64,000 bases of DNA from Tipula vernalis. Taxonomy: Eukaryota; Arthropoda; Insecta; Diptera; Tipulidae. A program made the position numbers and the translations under genes. Below are positions 9,773 to 20,731 of the stretch, one piece after another. Under the pieces are notes generated by a model. It saw only the letters and a program-made list of their open reading frames with translations. It searched no databases and had not been told where the DNA came from. Position 1 is the stretch's first letter. Each line of letters starts with the position of its first letter. The stretch spans positions 188,984,633 through 189,048,632 of the forward strand of contig OY282558.1 in the NCBI GenBank assembly GCA_958295665.1, given 5' to 3'.

Positions 9773-11086
9773 GTAACAAACCTGCCAATACGAGTTGTTA
9801 GCCCGTTATCAGAATCCACCTGGATCACGGCCTGAAGCATTTGCCTGACTAATGAGCAGTCTAGGGGTGGAAATTAGCAGTGTCTACCAGGGGCCGGTAA
9901 GCTGCTGAGAACTGGACTTTTCCTAAAAACACAACAACACGCACATTATGCATCCACGCCGCACATCATGATCACTCCCTGAAATTGTTTAAAATTAACA
10001 ACACATCCTTTTCAATATTATCACCGTTTACACGATTTTAGATTACAAACAAACATTATTTACAAAAAAAAAATAGTTGAATTCGCCTTGGATATATTAA
10101 CACTCGTCGTCCGGGTAATAAATTTGCTGTGGCACTTAGGCTGTCGTCGCGTACAGAGAGCTCTGCGAACATGCCGGCTGTAGCTAAAACGAAAAAAATT
10201 GTAAGAAAAAAAACGACACACCCGGAATACAATACAATCATGAAGCGAGTATTCACACCTCCGGCCAGACCACACACTAATAATTAATTTAATCAAAAGA
10301 AACAGAAATATAATTAACTTAAAATAAATGGTGATATTACAGCAAATGATGAATGATGTTTTCCGTTCCGATAGTGGTTGAGCTGGAATTGCGGCTAACT
10401 GCTTTTTCATCCTATGTTCTATGAGACGCCACAATTTACAGCTATAATTTACAGTATTATCCGCTGACTACTGCCACTAATTACCAGAATTTGTTTTCTG
10501 GGAATACCACAATACTCGGTGGTAACTTTATTTTCAAAGTGATAGAATTCATCAACTTAAAGCTACTAATGTGAAGATGATTCAGATTTAATTAATAAAA
10601 AATAAATTTTAATATTTAATTTATTCACTAATTTTATTTAAAATTAACATTTCAGAAGTTAGTTTCTCTTCTTGAGATATGTTAGAAAAAATATAATAAA
10701 AATTAAACTAAATTTAATGGATTTATAACAATTCATAGGAAATTAATTTATATTTGATAAAAAAATTTACAAAATATTTCTTAAAATAACAAATTTAAAA
10801 AACATATATTTCTAAAAATAAAAAAAAATAATAAAAAATTCGGCCCTTCGACCCTTCGACTTTTTGACACTTTCAGCCCTTCGACACATTCGGCCCTTCA
10901 ACCCATTCGCCCCTTCGACATTCGGCCCTTCGACATTCGGCCCTTCGACATTCGGCCCTTCGACCCATTCGGCCCTTCGACATTCGCTCCTTCGACATTC
11001 GGCCCTTCGACATTCGGCCCTTCGACATTAGGTCCTTTGAAATTCGGTCCTTCGTACCCATTCCAAATAAACGACCCACTCGTTAC
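9773..11086. mobile_element. Unclassified 1,314-bp insertion with 6-bp target duplication
   Basis: The insertion splits a jockey ORF2 exactly: removing it and one AAGTGT copy makes the reading frame continuous. AAGTGT occurs directly before (9767-9772) and after (11087-11092). The insertion starts GTAACAAACC and ends CTCGTTAC, so it has short inverted ends (GTAAC/GTTAC). I see no transposase or other recognisable frame. The right fifth is a minisatellite (10845-11055). Six-base duplications are unusual among small insect DNA transposons, so I leave the class open. Confidence 0.75.
10845..11055. repeat. Minisatellite, ~15-bp unit
   Basis: About fourteen units of a 15-base motif close to CGGCCCTTCGACATT run through this stretch, with variants such as GACCCATT and CTCCTTCG. 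The repeat is open on the minus strand and would give SKGRM/RRAEC-like repeats, but that is a by-product of the repeat and not evidence for a gene. It forms the right part of the 1.3-kb insertion. Confidence 0.9.
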
Positions 11087-11483
11087 AAGTGTTCAAAAAC
11101 AGTTTTTGTTATTTGTTCTCAGAAAATTACCATCCTTCGAGCGTGACATTAATTTCAGACTTTCACCATATGTAGACCGATGTCATTTCCTGGATCTCCA
11201 ATCGTTGAGTGCTAGACGTACATGTGCAAGTGCCACATTTGCGCGTGACATCATTTGTGGTAAAATAGACTGTACTGACACTCCTTCACGTTTTATTATT
11301 CATAATTCTTAATGCAACTTACGCCCGCGAGAACTCCTTCATATTCCCACTGCAAGTAGCAGCTACAGCTTCCATGATCCTATGGCGCTCTTTCAATAAG
11401 ATCTCAACACCGTACCGGATTGTTTTGGTTTTTATATTTCCCGAGATGAATTTGAAAAACGAATCGCTAGGCTTTTGTTTTAA
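11087..11483 (+). pseudogene. Jockey-type ORF2 C-terminus
   Basis: This continues the protein broken at 9772: SVQKQFLLFVLRKLP, then SPYVDRCHFLDLQSLSARR, ATFARDIICGKIDC, then after an in-frame TAA (11310-11312) RELLHIPTASSSYSF, a second TAA, and FYISRDEFEKRIARLLF before the final stop at 11481-11483. This is the standard tail of jockey/CR1-clade ORF2 proteins. Two nonsense codons in an otherwise aligned frame mark it as dead. Only the TAA codons, not frameshifts, break this part. Confidence 0.85.
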
Positions 11484-12780
11484 ATGTTGACATGGTAAAA
11501 ATCCATACAAAAACGGCATCACATGTAGTTTTTGAAATGTATCTTCGCTAAATGCTCGTTTTCCATTTCGGAGACACTCTTTATTATCTTGTACCTGAAG
11601 TTAATTTAGCTGCTCCTGAAAACTTCGTAAACTAGAGTTAAGACATTGTATTGAATTGCCACAGAATTGTTTTAGTATATCGCATCATTTGCGCTAACTG
11701 TTTTGTATAATAATACAAAATTATACCTGTTGCTGTTGCAATGCGGTAACATCGACAGAAATTTTATTATGCGTTGGAAGGATTGCAACGGTTTTTGTGG
11801 TTTCGACTTTTTTGATAGCAAAAAAGGAACAGCTAAAATCAGTTACCTGTAGGCTAAACAAATACAAAATAATACTGAAGACCAAATACTAAATCAGTTA
11901 TTGATTGAGAAATAATATCACACTTTAATTGATTTGAATAAAACAAAGGAAATAAGATGTCAATATAAAGTTTCGCCTTGTAGATATTTTTAATAATTCA
12001 CTGCGTTTGACATGTAAGAAAAAAGGCATGCTCGTACAAACGAAATATTTTTTCAGATATTATCCTTAATACAAATCATTTAGTAACGCTGAATTGTCAG
12101 TTTTTTTTATCATCAATACTAAGTACTAAATTTGACATCACAAATAAATGTTGACACTTACACAATATGACAAATTAAGTAAATGCATCAAAGGTGTTGT
12201 GAATAAATTTAATTTATGGTCGAAAACTGTAACTAACCAAAACGTTAAAGTAATTATTCCAAAGCAGTTTATGTATTGTATAACATGATATTCTGGTTGG
12301 TAAACAAAATAAAACACCATACACATTTCCAACAACAACAATCTAAGTTAAACAAAAAAATTGTTTTTTTGTTGTACTTTTGAGAATTTATATTAATTGG
12401 TTGGTGAACTTTTTAAACTTTCGTGCTTTTTGTAAACTTTTTTTTTTTTTTTTCGGTTTCCTTTACTAATTTTGTTTATTTATCGTTCTACTGTAGTAAC
12501 CTAATATGCAAATAAAAATATAATTTATTTTCAAATTTGGAAAAATTAAAAAGATAAAAATAAATAAAGCCACAGTAATAATAATATTGGTTGTGGCGAC
12601 AAATGGTTGTGGTTTTCGCTCTTGCTAATAATAAGGTAAATGTTGCATAGATGTCGATGTTAAAGGGAAATAATATTTACTCTGTGTTGTGTAAGTCACA
12701 ATAGTAGTAATAATAGATATATTTTAGTATATAACATATTCCGAACAAGATTTCATCTTTATTTACTCGAGTACGTAAAG
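11484..12780. other. AT-rich stretch, nothing recognised
   Basis: No open frame with recognisable residues. It contains scattered homopolymer runs (for example T near 12440-12453) and AT-rich low-complexity DNA. The first part may be 3' untranslated sequence of the jockey-like element. Confidence 0.5.
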
Positions 12781-13869
12781 CTGTAACCTCACTGGATCAG
12801 ACCTTCGGTTCCTAAAATTAACTGAATCCCCAAATCAATCCCTAAGTGAACCTCTTAACTTAATCTTCAGCTCAACCTTCAAACTAATCACCAAATCAAC
12901 CGCCCATCAATCCAACTCCAAATCAAATATTAAATCAATCATTGACCTAACCCCAAACTCAGCGTCTAAGTCAATCCATCTTAAACCCCCAAATAATTCC
13001 TCAACCAAACAGTCACTCAACTCAAGAGCAGCTAACTGTTATGTACAAGACCACACTTATTTATATACTTATTTGAACCTGAAATAAGGTCTAAATAAAT
13101 CAAAGCACTGAAATCCAGTCAAAAATAATCAAAAATTTGGTTGGTCCAAAACCACTTTTCTCGACGTTTTGAAAGTCCCTGAGTCTAAGAAAGCAAAAAC
13201 AAAAAAATGTCCACCCGTCTGTCTGGATGTCTGTATGTCTGTATCCAGGGTATCTCAAGAACGGCTTGTTCGATTTAGATTTTTTTTTTGCCAATCTGTT
13301 TCTATGGTCAAGGCCGAAAATTGAAAAGCTTTTGGAACCTGTGCGCCAAGAGGGTCAGGTATCTGCCGTATGAATTGACCGAAAATGACTTTTTATAGAA
13401 ATATTTACCAATTATTTCCTGCTGGTATGAATATTGAGTTGGGTATTGAGTTTTGGGATTGAGTTGAAGGTTACGTTAGGGGTCACTTTGCGCGTTGAGT
13501 TCAAGTTGAGTTAAGGTTGGGTTAAGATATACTGAGCAGTTGACCAATTTTTTTAATATGCTGGTTTGAGGATTGAGTTGAAAGATAGTTTGCGGTTTGG
13601 TTTAGGGTTGAGTTAGGGCCGTTTGCGGGTTCAATTGGGATTGTGATGGTGTTGGACCATTGTTTCGTGAGCAGTTGAGCAATCTATAAAATAAAGTGAG
13701 TATTTGTTTGTATGTGATATTTAAACAAATCTACACGACTTGACCGATTTGAACCAAACCTTACACAAATATTGTTTAAGACTTAAGAAAGATTACTGTT
13801 AATATCTCAAACCTCACATTGAACCTTTTACATTTCAAATTAAACCTTTAGCATATTAAATGTATGGCC

Positions 13870-14560
13870 AATTATGATGGAACTTGCATATTTATCAACC
13901 GATTATGGTTAAATTCGATATGTGCGTTGGAAATGAAATTCTGAAATGATATTTGGATGAAGTTCTGGAATATGGCCAAGTATGATGGAACTTGCCTATT
14001 TCTCAACCAATTATGATGAAATTTGACTCGTGCGGTGGAAATGGGATTCTAAAATGATTTTTGTTCATTTTAGAATCCCATGTTCATCCAGAAGTTCTAA
14101 ATATAACCGAATATTAGGCAACTTGCCTATTTCTCAACCGATTGTGATGAAATTGACATGTGCTTTAGAAATAGGATTCTAAAATAATTTTTGGATGAAG
14201 TTTTGGAATACGGCCAATTAGTACGGAACTTCCCCAATTCTTAACCGATTATGATTAAATTCGAGCAGTGCGCTTAAAATGAGAATCTAAAATGATTTTT
14301 AAATGAACTTCTGGAATATGATCAAGTATGATCGATTTGTAGGCTAGTTCTAAAATTATTTTTAGATGAAATTCTGGAGTACGGGCAGTTAGGACAGAAA
14401 TTGTCATTTTTTTAATGGATTTTAATGGAATTTTACATGTGCGATGGAAAATGGGTTTTAAAGTGATTTTTTTATAAAGTTCTGGAATATGGCCCAGTAG
14501 TATGGAACTTGGATATTCCATAACCGATTATTTTGAAATTCGAGATTGGGAATGAAGATT
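13870..14560. repeat. Degenerate tandem repeat, ~110-bp unit
   Basis: Six to seven diverged units each carry the order: GGAACTTGCCTATTTCTCAACC, then GATTATGATGAAATT, GTGCGNTGGAAATGGGATTCTAAAATGATTTTT, then AAGTTCTGGAATATGGCCAA. One unit (near 14040-14090) holds a short inverted copy of its own middle. Single or paired units of the same family lie at 19495-19590, 19800-20000 and 27500-27720, so it is a dispersed family as well as a local array. Confidence 0.8.
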
Positions 14561-14923
14561 AAAAATAATATTTCTAATACCAAAACTATGCACTTCCGTT
14601 AGTAGTTTTAATAGTTCGGTGCGTGTCCGCTACACACTATATTTTTTTAAACATGGCCAAACTTATTGCTCTGACAGCAAATACTCAGAAAACAAAACCG
14701 AAAGTTTAAAGTGAAAAATTGGCAAGAGAATTTTCTAATCGAATTTGAATATTATTACGGACATAATGTTGATCGATTAGCAATTGCAATAATATGTTTA
14801 TGCTGTCTTAAAGAAACCCCAACAGCTGCATGACTCACAACCTTAATAGGCAAGATAATAGAAGCCATATTGACATATTCCTCACAACCTCGTCTAAAAA
14901 ATATTTCTGGCTCACAAAAATCG

Positions 14924-14935
14924 CCCCCCCCCCCC
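14924..14935. repeat. Run of 12 C
   Basis: Uninterrupted C run inside the fold-back region. Length may be affected by slippage. Confidence 0.9.
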
Positions 14936-15239
14936 TTATTTGGTGATTGCGCTTATTATTGTATTGCGATTGAAAGAGAGGTTGCGTTGTAAATTGAGTT
15001 GGAGGTTAAGCTGAAGATTGGCTTAAGAGGTTAATTTCGATAATGATTTGGGAGTTGGCTTAATCAAGACCGAAGTTCTGATCACCTTATAAGGTTTCAG
15101 CCCCTTTATATTTTTTTTTTGTGTTTTTTGTTGAAATGCACGCGTGTTAGCTATATTATTTTTTTAAGTCAATATTATTTCAAACCAAAGTATATTTATT
15201 GGTGCAATTGAATGCTTTAATAAATCAAAGTGTGATTTC

Positions 15240-16015
15240 TAAACGTATATGGAACGATTTGCTGAATTAGTTAAGATTAATAAAACAGTAACAACTGCGG
15301 AAATCAAGTTATTCTTTTTCCTTACTTCTATTGGTGCGGATGCTTTTATTATATCTAACTCGCCCGCAGCAAAATCCTATAACGAGTGCGTATAGCCCAA
15401 AAAAATTGATTGTTTTGGAACGTTTTAAATTTAATAAACCGCATCATGGAATTGAAAAAAATGGCATGTGAAGGACATGTGAATTTGGCCCATTTTTAAA
15501 TGACGCGTTACGGTATCGGTTTATTAGTGGGTTTATTTAGTAGACACACCTAAAACTGTTTAGTGGAAAGTGATATCACATTTGAAAATGCTTGTACTAA
15601 GGCGTCAAGTATGGAATTAGCAGCGAGTGAAACAAAAAAATTGCATACATAAATGAAATTTCATATATACAGCTTAATAAGAGAAATCAAGTGAGAAATA
15701 CGCATGTGAAACAATCGACAACAACAAAGGAAGCTTCAAGTGCTCGAGGTGTGGCAAACTACTTAATGGAGAGAAATGCCCAGCAATCAAGTGGTTATGT
15801 TTTAAGTACCACGAAGGGTTCATACAGCTAAAATGTGTCACAAATCGGTAAGTTCATCAGGTTGAAGATGACATACTGGGTAATTAAAGTTCGGATGATG
15901 ACGTAGTAGGGCATATTTATCAGATAAACGGTAATAATACTAAACTGGTGTTTATAGTTTTATCGGAAAATAATATCGACCTTCGTTTGGAAGTGGATAC
16001 TGGAGCCTGTGGAAC
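15240..16015 (+). pseudogene. Ty3/gypsy Gag and protease start, decayed
   Basis: Several frames together resemble the Gag of insect gypsy elements often annotated K02A2.6-like: KLFFFLTSIGADAF, ERFKFNKPHHGI, CEFGPFLNDALRYRFISGF, ITFENACTKASSMELAASE, then a zinc-knuckle region KCSRCGKLLNGEKCPAIKW and CFKYHEGF. The protease start follows with LRLEVDTGACGTVIA, where DTG is the active-site triad. Many stops and frameshifts interrupt it. The sequence breaks inside the protease at about 16015, just where the fragment at 28345 starts, so the two may be one copy. Confidence 0.75.
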
Positions 16016-16020
16016 TGTTA

Positions 16021-16440
16021 TTGCCAACTTGAAGTTAGCCAATTAGTCACAAAAAGGCTACCAGTTTCAAAAAATGAAGGACTACTTGATTCTCATAATA
16101 ATGAACATCTGACTCAAGGTACATTTTTTAAGAATTTTTAGTTTATTATAGGCATCTGATTCTCATTTTGTTTTATTCATTATGTAGAACGAATCTTAAT
16201 GGATCATGAACAGTTTCCTACGGCTCGGACCGAACAAACAAAATTGGAATTAGAACTTAACCGACGTGAAGTCAATTAATTAGTAAAAGAAGGGCCGCCA
16301 GTTTTACAAAATCAAACGCTAATTAATTTTCAGAATAATGAACGTCTTTCACAAGGTATACAACTATTTTAAAAATTTTTAATTGGTTGGTCATCTGATT
16401 CTAATTTTGTGTTATCCCTTATATAGAACGAATCTTAATG
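16021..16440 (+). repeat. ~235-240-bp tandem duplication with an exon-intron boundary in each copy
   Basis: Two units can be aligned: AATAATGAACATCTGACTCAAG before a GTACAT donor at 16117, matched by AATAATGAACGTCTTTCACAAG before GTATAC near 16354; and TATGTAG then AACGAATCTTAATGGA at 16188, matched at 16427. Each unit thus ends an exon, carries a ~70-bp intron with GT and AG ends, and starts the next exon. The second unit leads straight into the transposase start at 16438. Confidence 0.75.
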
Positions 16441-18445
16441 GAACATATGGAGTTTCCTATGATAGGATCAGAGGAAACAAGTTGTACAAGTTGTAATACT
16501 CATAATAATCAAATATCCGATCAAAACTTAGTTGATCGGAATCAAATGGGTTACCTCAATGATGGTGATAATGATGACTATTTTGATGATAGTGATTTAG
16601 ATCCAACTTATGAGAATGAAAACGAAATTCAGGAATCGTCATCTAATTCTGAAAACGAACTATTGCTTTATCAAATGAGTGCGCAAATTGAACAAAATTT
16701 GTTAGAATCTGAAATGGAAAATTCGGTAAACACCGAAAAACCAAAACAAAGGTTTTGGAAACTTAAACGAAATGCAGGAGAATTCTACACAACTTCAAAA
16801 GGAATTTCAAAAGAAGGTATAGAGAATGTAAACCGCTCCAAAATTGTCGCAAAAAATGTGCTTCTAAAATAAACTTAATAAATCAAAAGATAATATTTAA
16901 AGAGTACTGGGGACTAAAAGAATACAATTTACGTGCCAGTTTTATTGGAGGCTTGATCGATATTATCGATACAAAAACCACAACGACTAATTCGCGAAAA
17001 TCCCGTAGATGCTCTTGTAAATATTTTTTAAAGAAAAACGGACAAAGGATTGAAGTGTGCCAAAAATGTTTTCGATTAACCTTAGGGGAAACCGAAAAAT
17101 TTCTTCGAGTGGTAGCACAAAAACTGTTTAACTCACCAGGTTCTGTTTCATTAAAAAATTTACGTGGGAAACGCAGGTGAACACCGAAAGCTTCCGGAAA
17201 CCACTATTGCTGCTGTTAAAGCACACATTAACAGCTTTCCAGCGTATGAGTCACACTATACTCGACGTGATACCAATAAAAAATATTTACATGGAGACTT
17301 AAACGTATCATGAGAATCACGAAAATCAAATATGTATTTGGAAATATACTCCAATATTTAACGAAATGAATCTTAAATTTAAAAAGCCCAAAACAGATAC
17401 ATACATGTGATCTATTAAAAAACAAATTGAATTGTCTGATGGGTCTGAAAAGGAACTACACATTTCGGAACAAAAACTACATCACGAACTTGCAGAGTCT
17501 CCTTATAAATTAAAAGAAAAGGACAAACATGCTGCAAAATTAGATGATTCCAGTCGTTTTTATACAGTTGATCTTCAAAAATGCTTGCCAACGTCAAATT
17601 TGGAGATATCTCAATCATTTTATAAAAGGCTCCTATTGACCTTCAACTTGACGATACATGATGGTGCTACGAACCAGCCATATAAAAACCTGTGGCATGA
17701 AGCACTGGCGAAAAGAGGCGGTAATGAAATAGCATCATGCATTTATCGGCATCTCAAAATGTTGCCACCATCTGTAAAACACGTTACGTTTTATAGCGAC
17801 TCATGCTTAGGACAAAATACAAATTCATATGTAGCTGAAATGTTCATGATATTCTTGCAAAGCGGGGAACATAATATTAAATATATAGACCATACATTTT
17901 TTGCAGTGGGCCACACCTATATGGAGTGTGACACAATTCACGCTACAATTAAAAAACAAAAAAAAATAACGACGTTTAACATTGAAATTCCTCGGGATTG
18001 GTACCAAATCGTTCGATCTATACGATCCGCAAAACAATTTTTGTTCTTTGAAATGACTCATAATGACGTATATGACTTCAGTCAAATAGCGAAAACAGAG
18101 TTTCAATGGAGAACCATTGATAAGGAAAAGAATAAATTTTCATGGCAAAGTGTAAAGTGGCTGAGATTCACTGCGAATTTGGGAGAAGTGTATTATAAAA
18201 ATTCGCTTAATGAAAGTGAACCATTCAAAATAATTAATTTTGCACGTCGTGGTATTTCTCCTTTGAATGAAAAACAATTATTACGTTGTTTTAGCTTCCC
18301 CGTACCGATTAATTCAAACAAAAAAACACATTTACTTTCCTTAATGCCGCTAATTTCTCCTGAATTTCATCAGTTTTATCAAAATTTACAAACACAAGAG
18401 AGTCCAGAGTTCCACCCAGATCTCACTGAAGAATCGGAAAATTAA
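16438..18445 (+). pseudogene. DDE-like transposase of an insect-expanded family, copy 1
   Basis: The protein begins MEHMEFPMIG with an acidic, low-complexity N-terminus (DDDYFDDSDLDPTYE). It then has a short Cys/His-rich part (CSCKYFL, EVCQKCFRLTLGETEKF), HINSFPAYESHYTRRD, KKYLHGDLN, LKFKKPKTDTYMCD, and a long open C-terminal part from 17432 with FYTVDLQK, FYSDSCLGQN and VGHTYMECD. The three aspartate-bearing motifs look like a DDE/D nuclease core; that is my inference. Proteins of this pattern occur in many copies in insect genomes and are usually left uncharacterised; a Sola-like affiliation is possible but not shown. A frameshift lies near 17165-17180 and more damage at 17310-17430. A second copy is at 43921-44729. 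Confidence 0.7.
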
Positions 18446-19235
18446 GTGAGCAAGGAACAGACAGCAACAAAATTGAATTTATTATTATTATTTTTATTAT
18501 TATATTGAATTTGTAAGTTAAAAAAATTTGGTTTGTCATACTCGTATACAAAATTTACTGTTTTATTTGTGAATCCCATTCCAAATAATTCTTATTAGGG
18601 AAAACTACTTCATAATGCCATAGAGACTTCGCAATTGTTTGTTGTATTAAAAAGACATAACTCAAGTTATGTAGATTAGAAATCAATAAAATCGTTTTAT
18701 AAAACGGCTTAACTGAGTTAAGATTAAAAATCTAAAAAATTAAATAGAGTAAAAAAGGCTTAACTAACTTTAAATTATATAACTGACAAGGTAGTAAAGC
18801 TGACAGCTCCAGATTTCTAGAAATGATTATAGTAACCCTTACCTATAACTTAATAATCATAGTAAGCCAAATTTTTAATTTATCGATTTCCCACAGTAAT
18901 TTTAAGCTTAAAGATTACAGAATTATGGATGGTTTAAAAAATTGTTGTATCTCTTTGTTGTATCTTATCCACATTTTCAGATAGCTTGGTTTAGTAGCAG
19001 TTTCTGTGGCCAACATGATCCAATTGTGATGAACTTTACCATATTTCGCAGAATAAAAAATTTGCATAAATTAAACACATTTTGTGGACCGCCAATCGCA
19101 GATGTCCACAAGGCCGTGCCTATATTTTCGGATAACTTGGTCACATGGCCCAGTCTACGTGGTCAACTATACTAAATGTTACATTTAGTACTTTATGTAA
19201 AATGACATAAAATCGGTCACATGGTGCATTGTATT
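18446..19235. repeat. Non-coding repeat sequence, inverted relative to 27900-28130
   Basis: From about 18955 to 19100 the sequence (CAGTTTCTGTGGCCAACATG, ATCCAATTGTGATG, CGCAGATGTCCACAAGG, TTTTCGGATAAC) matches the reverse complement of 27900-28130. No coding sequence is recognised before or within it. The two copies flank BEL-3 and neighbouring repeats on opposite sides. Confidence 0.6.
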
Positions 19236-19330
19236 GTAATTAACTCCGGTGTTCGACAAGGAGAAGCTCTATCGCTGATACTCTTTAGCCTCACGGTATC
19301 TGCTGTAGCAACGGAGTGTGTATCATTTTA
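19236..19330 (+). pseudogene. Non-LTR reverse transcriptase scrap (RTE-like)
   Basis: A short frame reads INSGVRQGEALSLILFSLTVSAVATE. This is the motif before the RT palm in RTE-type elements, which usually read GVRQGDALSPLLFNL. Nothing else of the element is found on either side; 19331-19490 shows no recognisable coding sequence. Confidence 0.65.
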
Positions 19331-19494
19331 AAGTTTTTGATGTATGCACGAATTTAATTTTTGATTTAATTTGTTTAGTGGGTTAAAAATTGTGTTGCGG
19401 AAATGTAGCTTAGCGGTGGGGAGTGACAAGGCTCAGATACTTGGGATCTCTTTTACCTAATGATAATATTGTAGTGGAGGATATTAAGAAGCGT

Positions 19495-20000
19495 CTTTCC
19501 AACGAAATGGGATTCTAAAATAGTTTTTAGATAAAGTTCTGGAATATGGCCAATTAGAATGGGAATTACCGATTATTTCTTTACAGATTTTCGAACTGCC
19601 TCATAGCTGATAAACCTCGACAGCTGCATGGTTTATTGAAACTGCAACAGAGAATATCTTTTATGATATTACTCGTTGATATTTTTGAGAATTTCGCAGC
19701 TATATTTATTATACATCTGCCGGGAAGTTTAATCCCAATCAAATGAAAATAAGAAAAAATGGGTGAGAGCATGCCCAGCATCAGTAAAACTTCTAATGTT
19801 AGTGTAGGGTCCCGGAAATAGAAAAATCATTTTAGAATCTTATTTCTCTAGTTCTTTTCAAATTTAATCCAAATCAGTTAAGAAATAACTGAGTTCTAAC
19901 CAAACATGCTATGTATTTCCACAATTTTATCTAAAAATAATTTTAAGGTCCCATTTCCATATCAAATATCACTGAAATCGGTTCAAAAATAGATAGTGTT
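19495..20000. repeat. Dispersed copies of the ~110-bp repeat in both orientations
   Basis: A plus unit at 19495-19590 (AAATGGGATTCTAAAATAG, AAGTTCTGGAATATGGCCAA) is followed by minus-oriented material at 19800-20000 (AATCATTTTAGAATC, AATTTTATCTAAAAATAA). The two make a small imperfect inverted pair. Same family as the array at 13870-14560. Confidence 0.6.
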
Positions 20001-20079
20001 CGGATTACAGGTGTACACAAATATTCGTCTAATTTGCTACACAATTTCTCCGAATAAAAACCACAAAATGTTTAACTAT

Positions 20080-20731
20080 TGTTGCTATGAAGGTTGATAA
20101 TCCTCGTGAATTCGGGATGATGCTGCTTGATAATTCAGCCAGATTATCGTACTCCAATTTTATTGTAAATTTATATTTACGGATGTATTTAATATTTAAT
20201 AAAATAAAATTGTAAACCGTTTGAACAAAATCTTTATTAAATATTTATCAACACTTGATATCTTTATTTTCGCTTGTTGTGATCTCGATGGAATCTCGTT
20301 TCGAATAGGAAGAATTTTCTTTATTTATTTTTCAGCTTAATTAAAACCGCCAAAAATTTGATGGTTTTTACATATTGACATCTTTGTTTAAACATGTTAA
20401 CTAATTACTATTTCTTTAAATTTAATCAAATAATAAGTGACATCTCTTATTGTGTAGCTAAACTAAGTTTGTCGTGAGCTTTCATGTGTGTACAAGATAA
20501 TTTTATAAATTGAGCAAACTGTTATATAAATCAATTTTGACAATAATTCTTCTGTCAAATAAAAATTTAAATAATAATAAACAGTGGTGTTGTCGTTGTG
20601 TTGTGATTAGAACGATAAAAAATAAGCTAAGTTTCTCAAAAAAAAAATAAATTTATAATACTGAATATTTAATTCTAATGTTGTGTTTGTTTTTAGGTGA
20701 AGATTGCTGCTGATGATATTCTGCTTCAACA
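20080..20731 (-). repeat. 3' LTR of BEL-3
   Basis: 652 bp; reads TGTTGCTATG at its left and GCTTCAACA at its right on the plus strand, so the element-strand LTR is TGTTGAAG...AGCAACA. It carries a 6-base segment (near 20593) and a shorter A run that the other LTR lacks. The pol stop TGA overlaps its first bases. Confidence 0.95.

Larger units (their letters stand above)
12790..15090. repeat. Fold-back repeat region with inverted ends
   Basis: The left end (from about 12797, GATCAGACCTTCGGTT) and the reverse complement of the right end (to about 15085, GATCAGAACTTCGGT) match over roughly 100 bases with many substitutions, including AACCTCTTAA and AATCTTCAGC. Inside, a C-rich arm made of loose CTCAACC/AAATCAA words (12800-13020) is mirrored by a G-rich arm of GAGTTGA/GGGTTAAG words (13430-13640). 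The core is the ~110-bp tandem repeat described separately. No transposase frame is visible. Related words occur at 30095-30440. Confidence 0.65.

Noticed and set aside
10056..10434. Minus-strand frames of 73 and 124 codons
   Set aside because: Hydrophobic, AT-driven composition, no start context or motif; they lie within the non-coding part of the 1.3-kb insertion.
10873..11079. 68-codon frame rich in SKGRM/RRAEC repeats
   Set aside because: It is the translation of the 15-bp minisatellite and has no independent support.
9773..11086. Polinton/Maverick assignment because of the 6-bp duplication
   Set aside because: The insertion is far too short and has no long inverted ends or Polinton genes; duplication length alone is not enough.
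13100..13294. 64-codon minus-strand frame with KKKSKSNK start
   Set aside because: Made from TCTGTCTGTATG-type simple sequence inside the fold-back; no gene signal.
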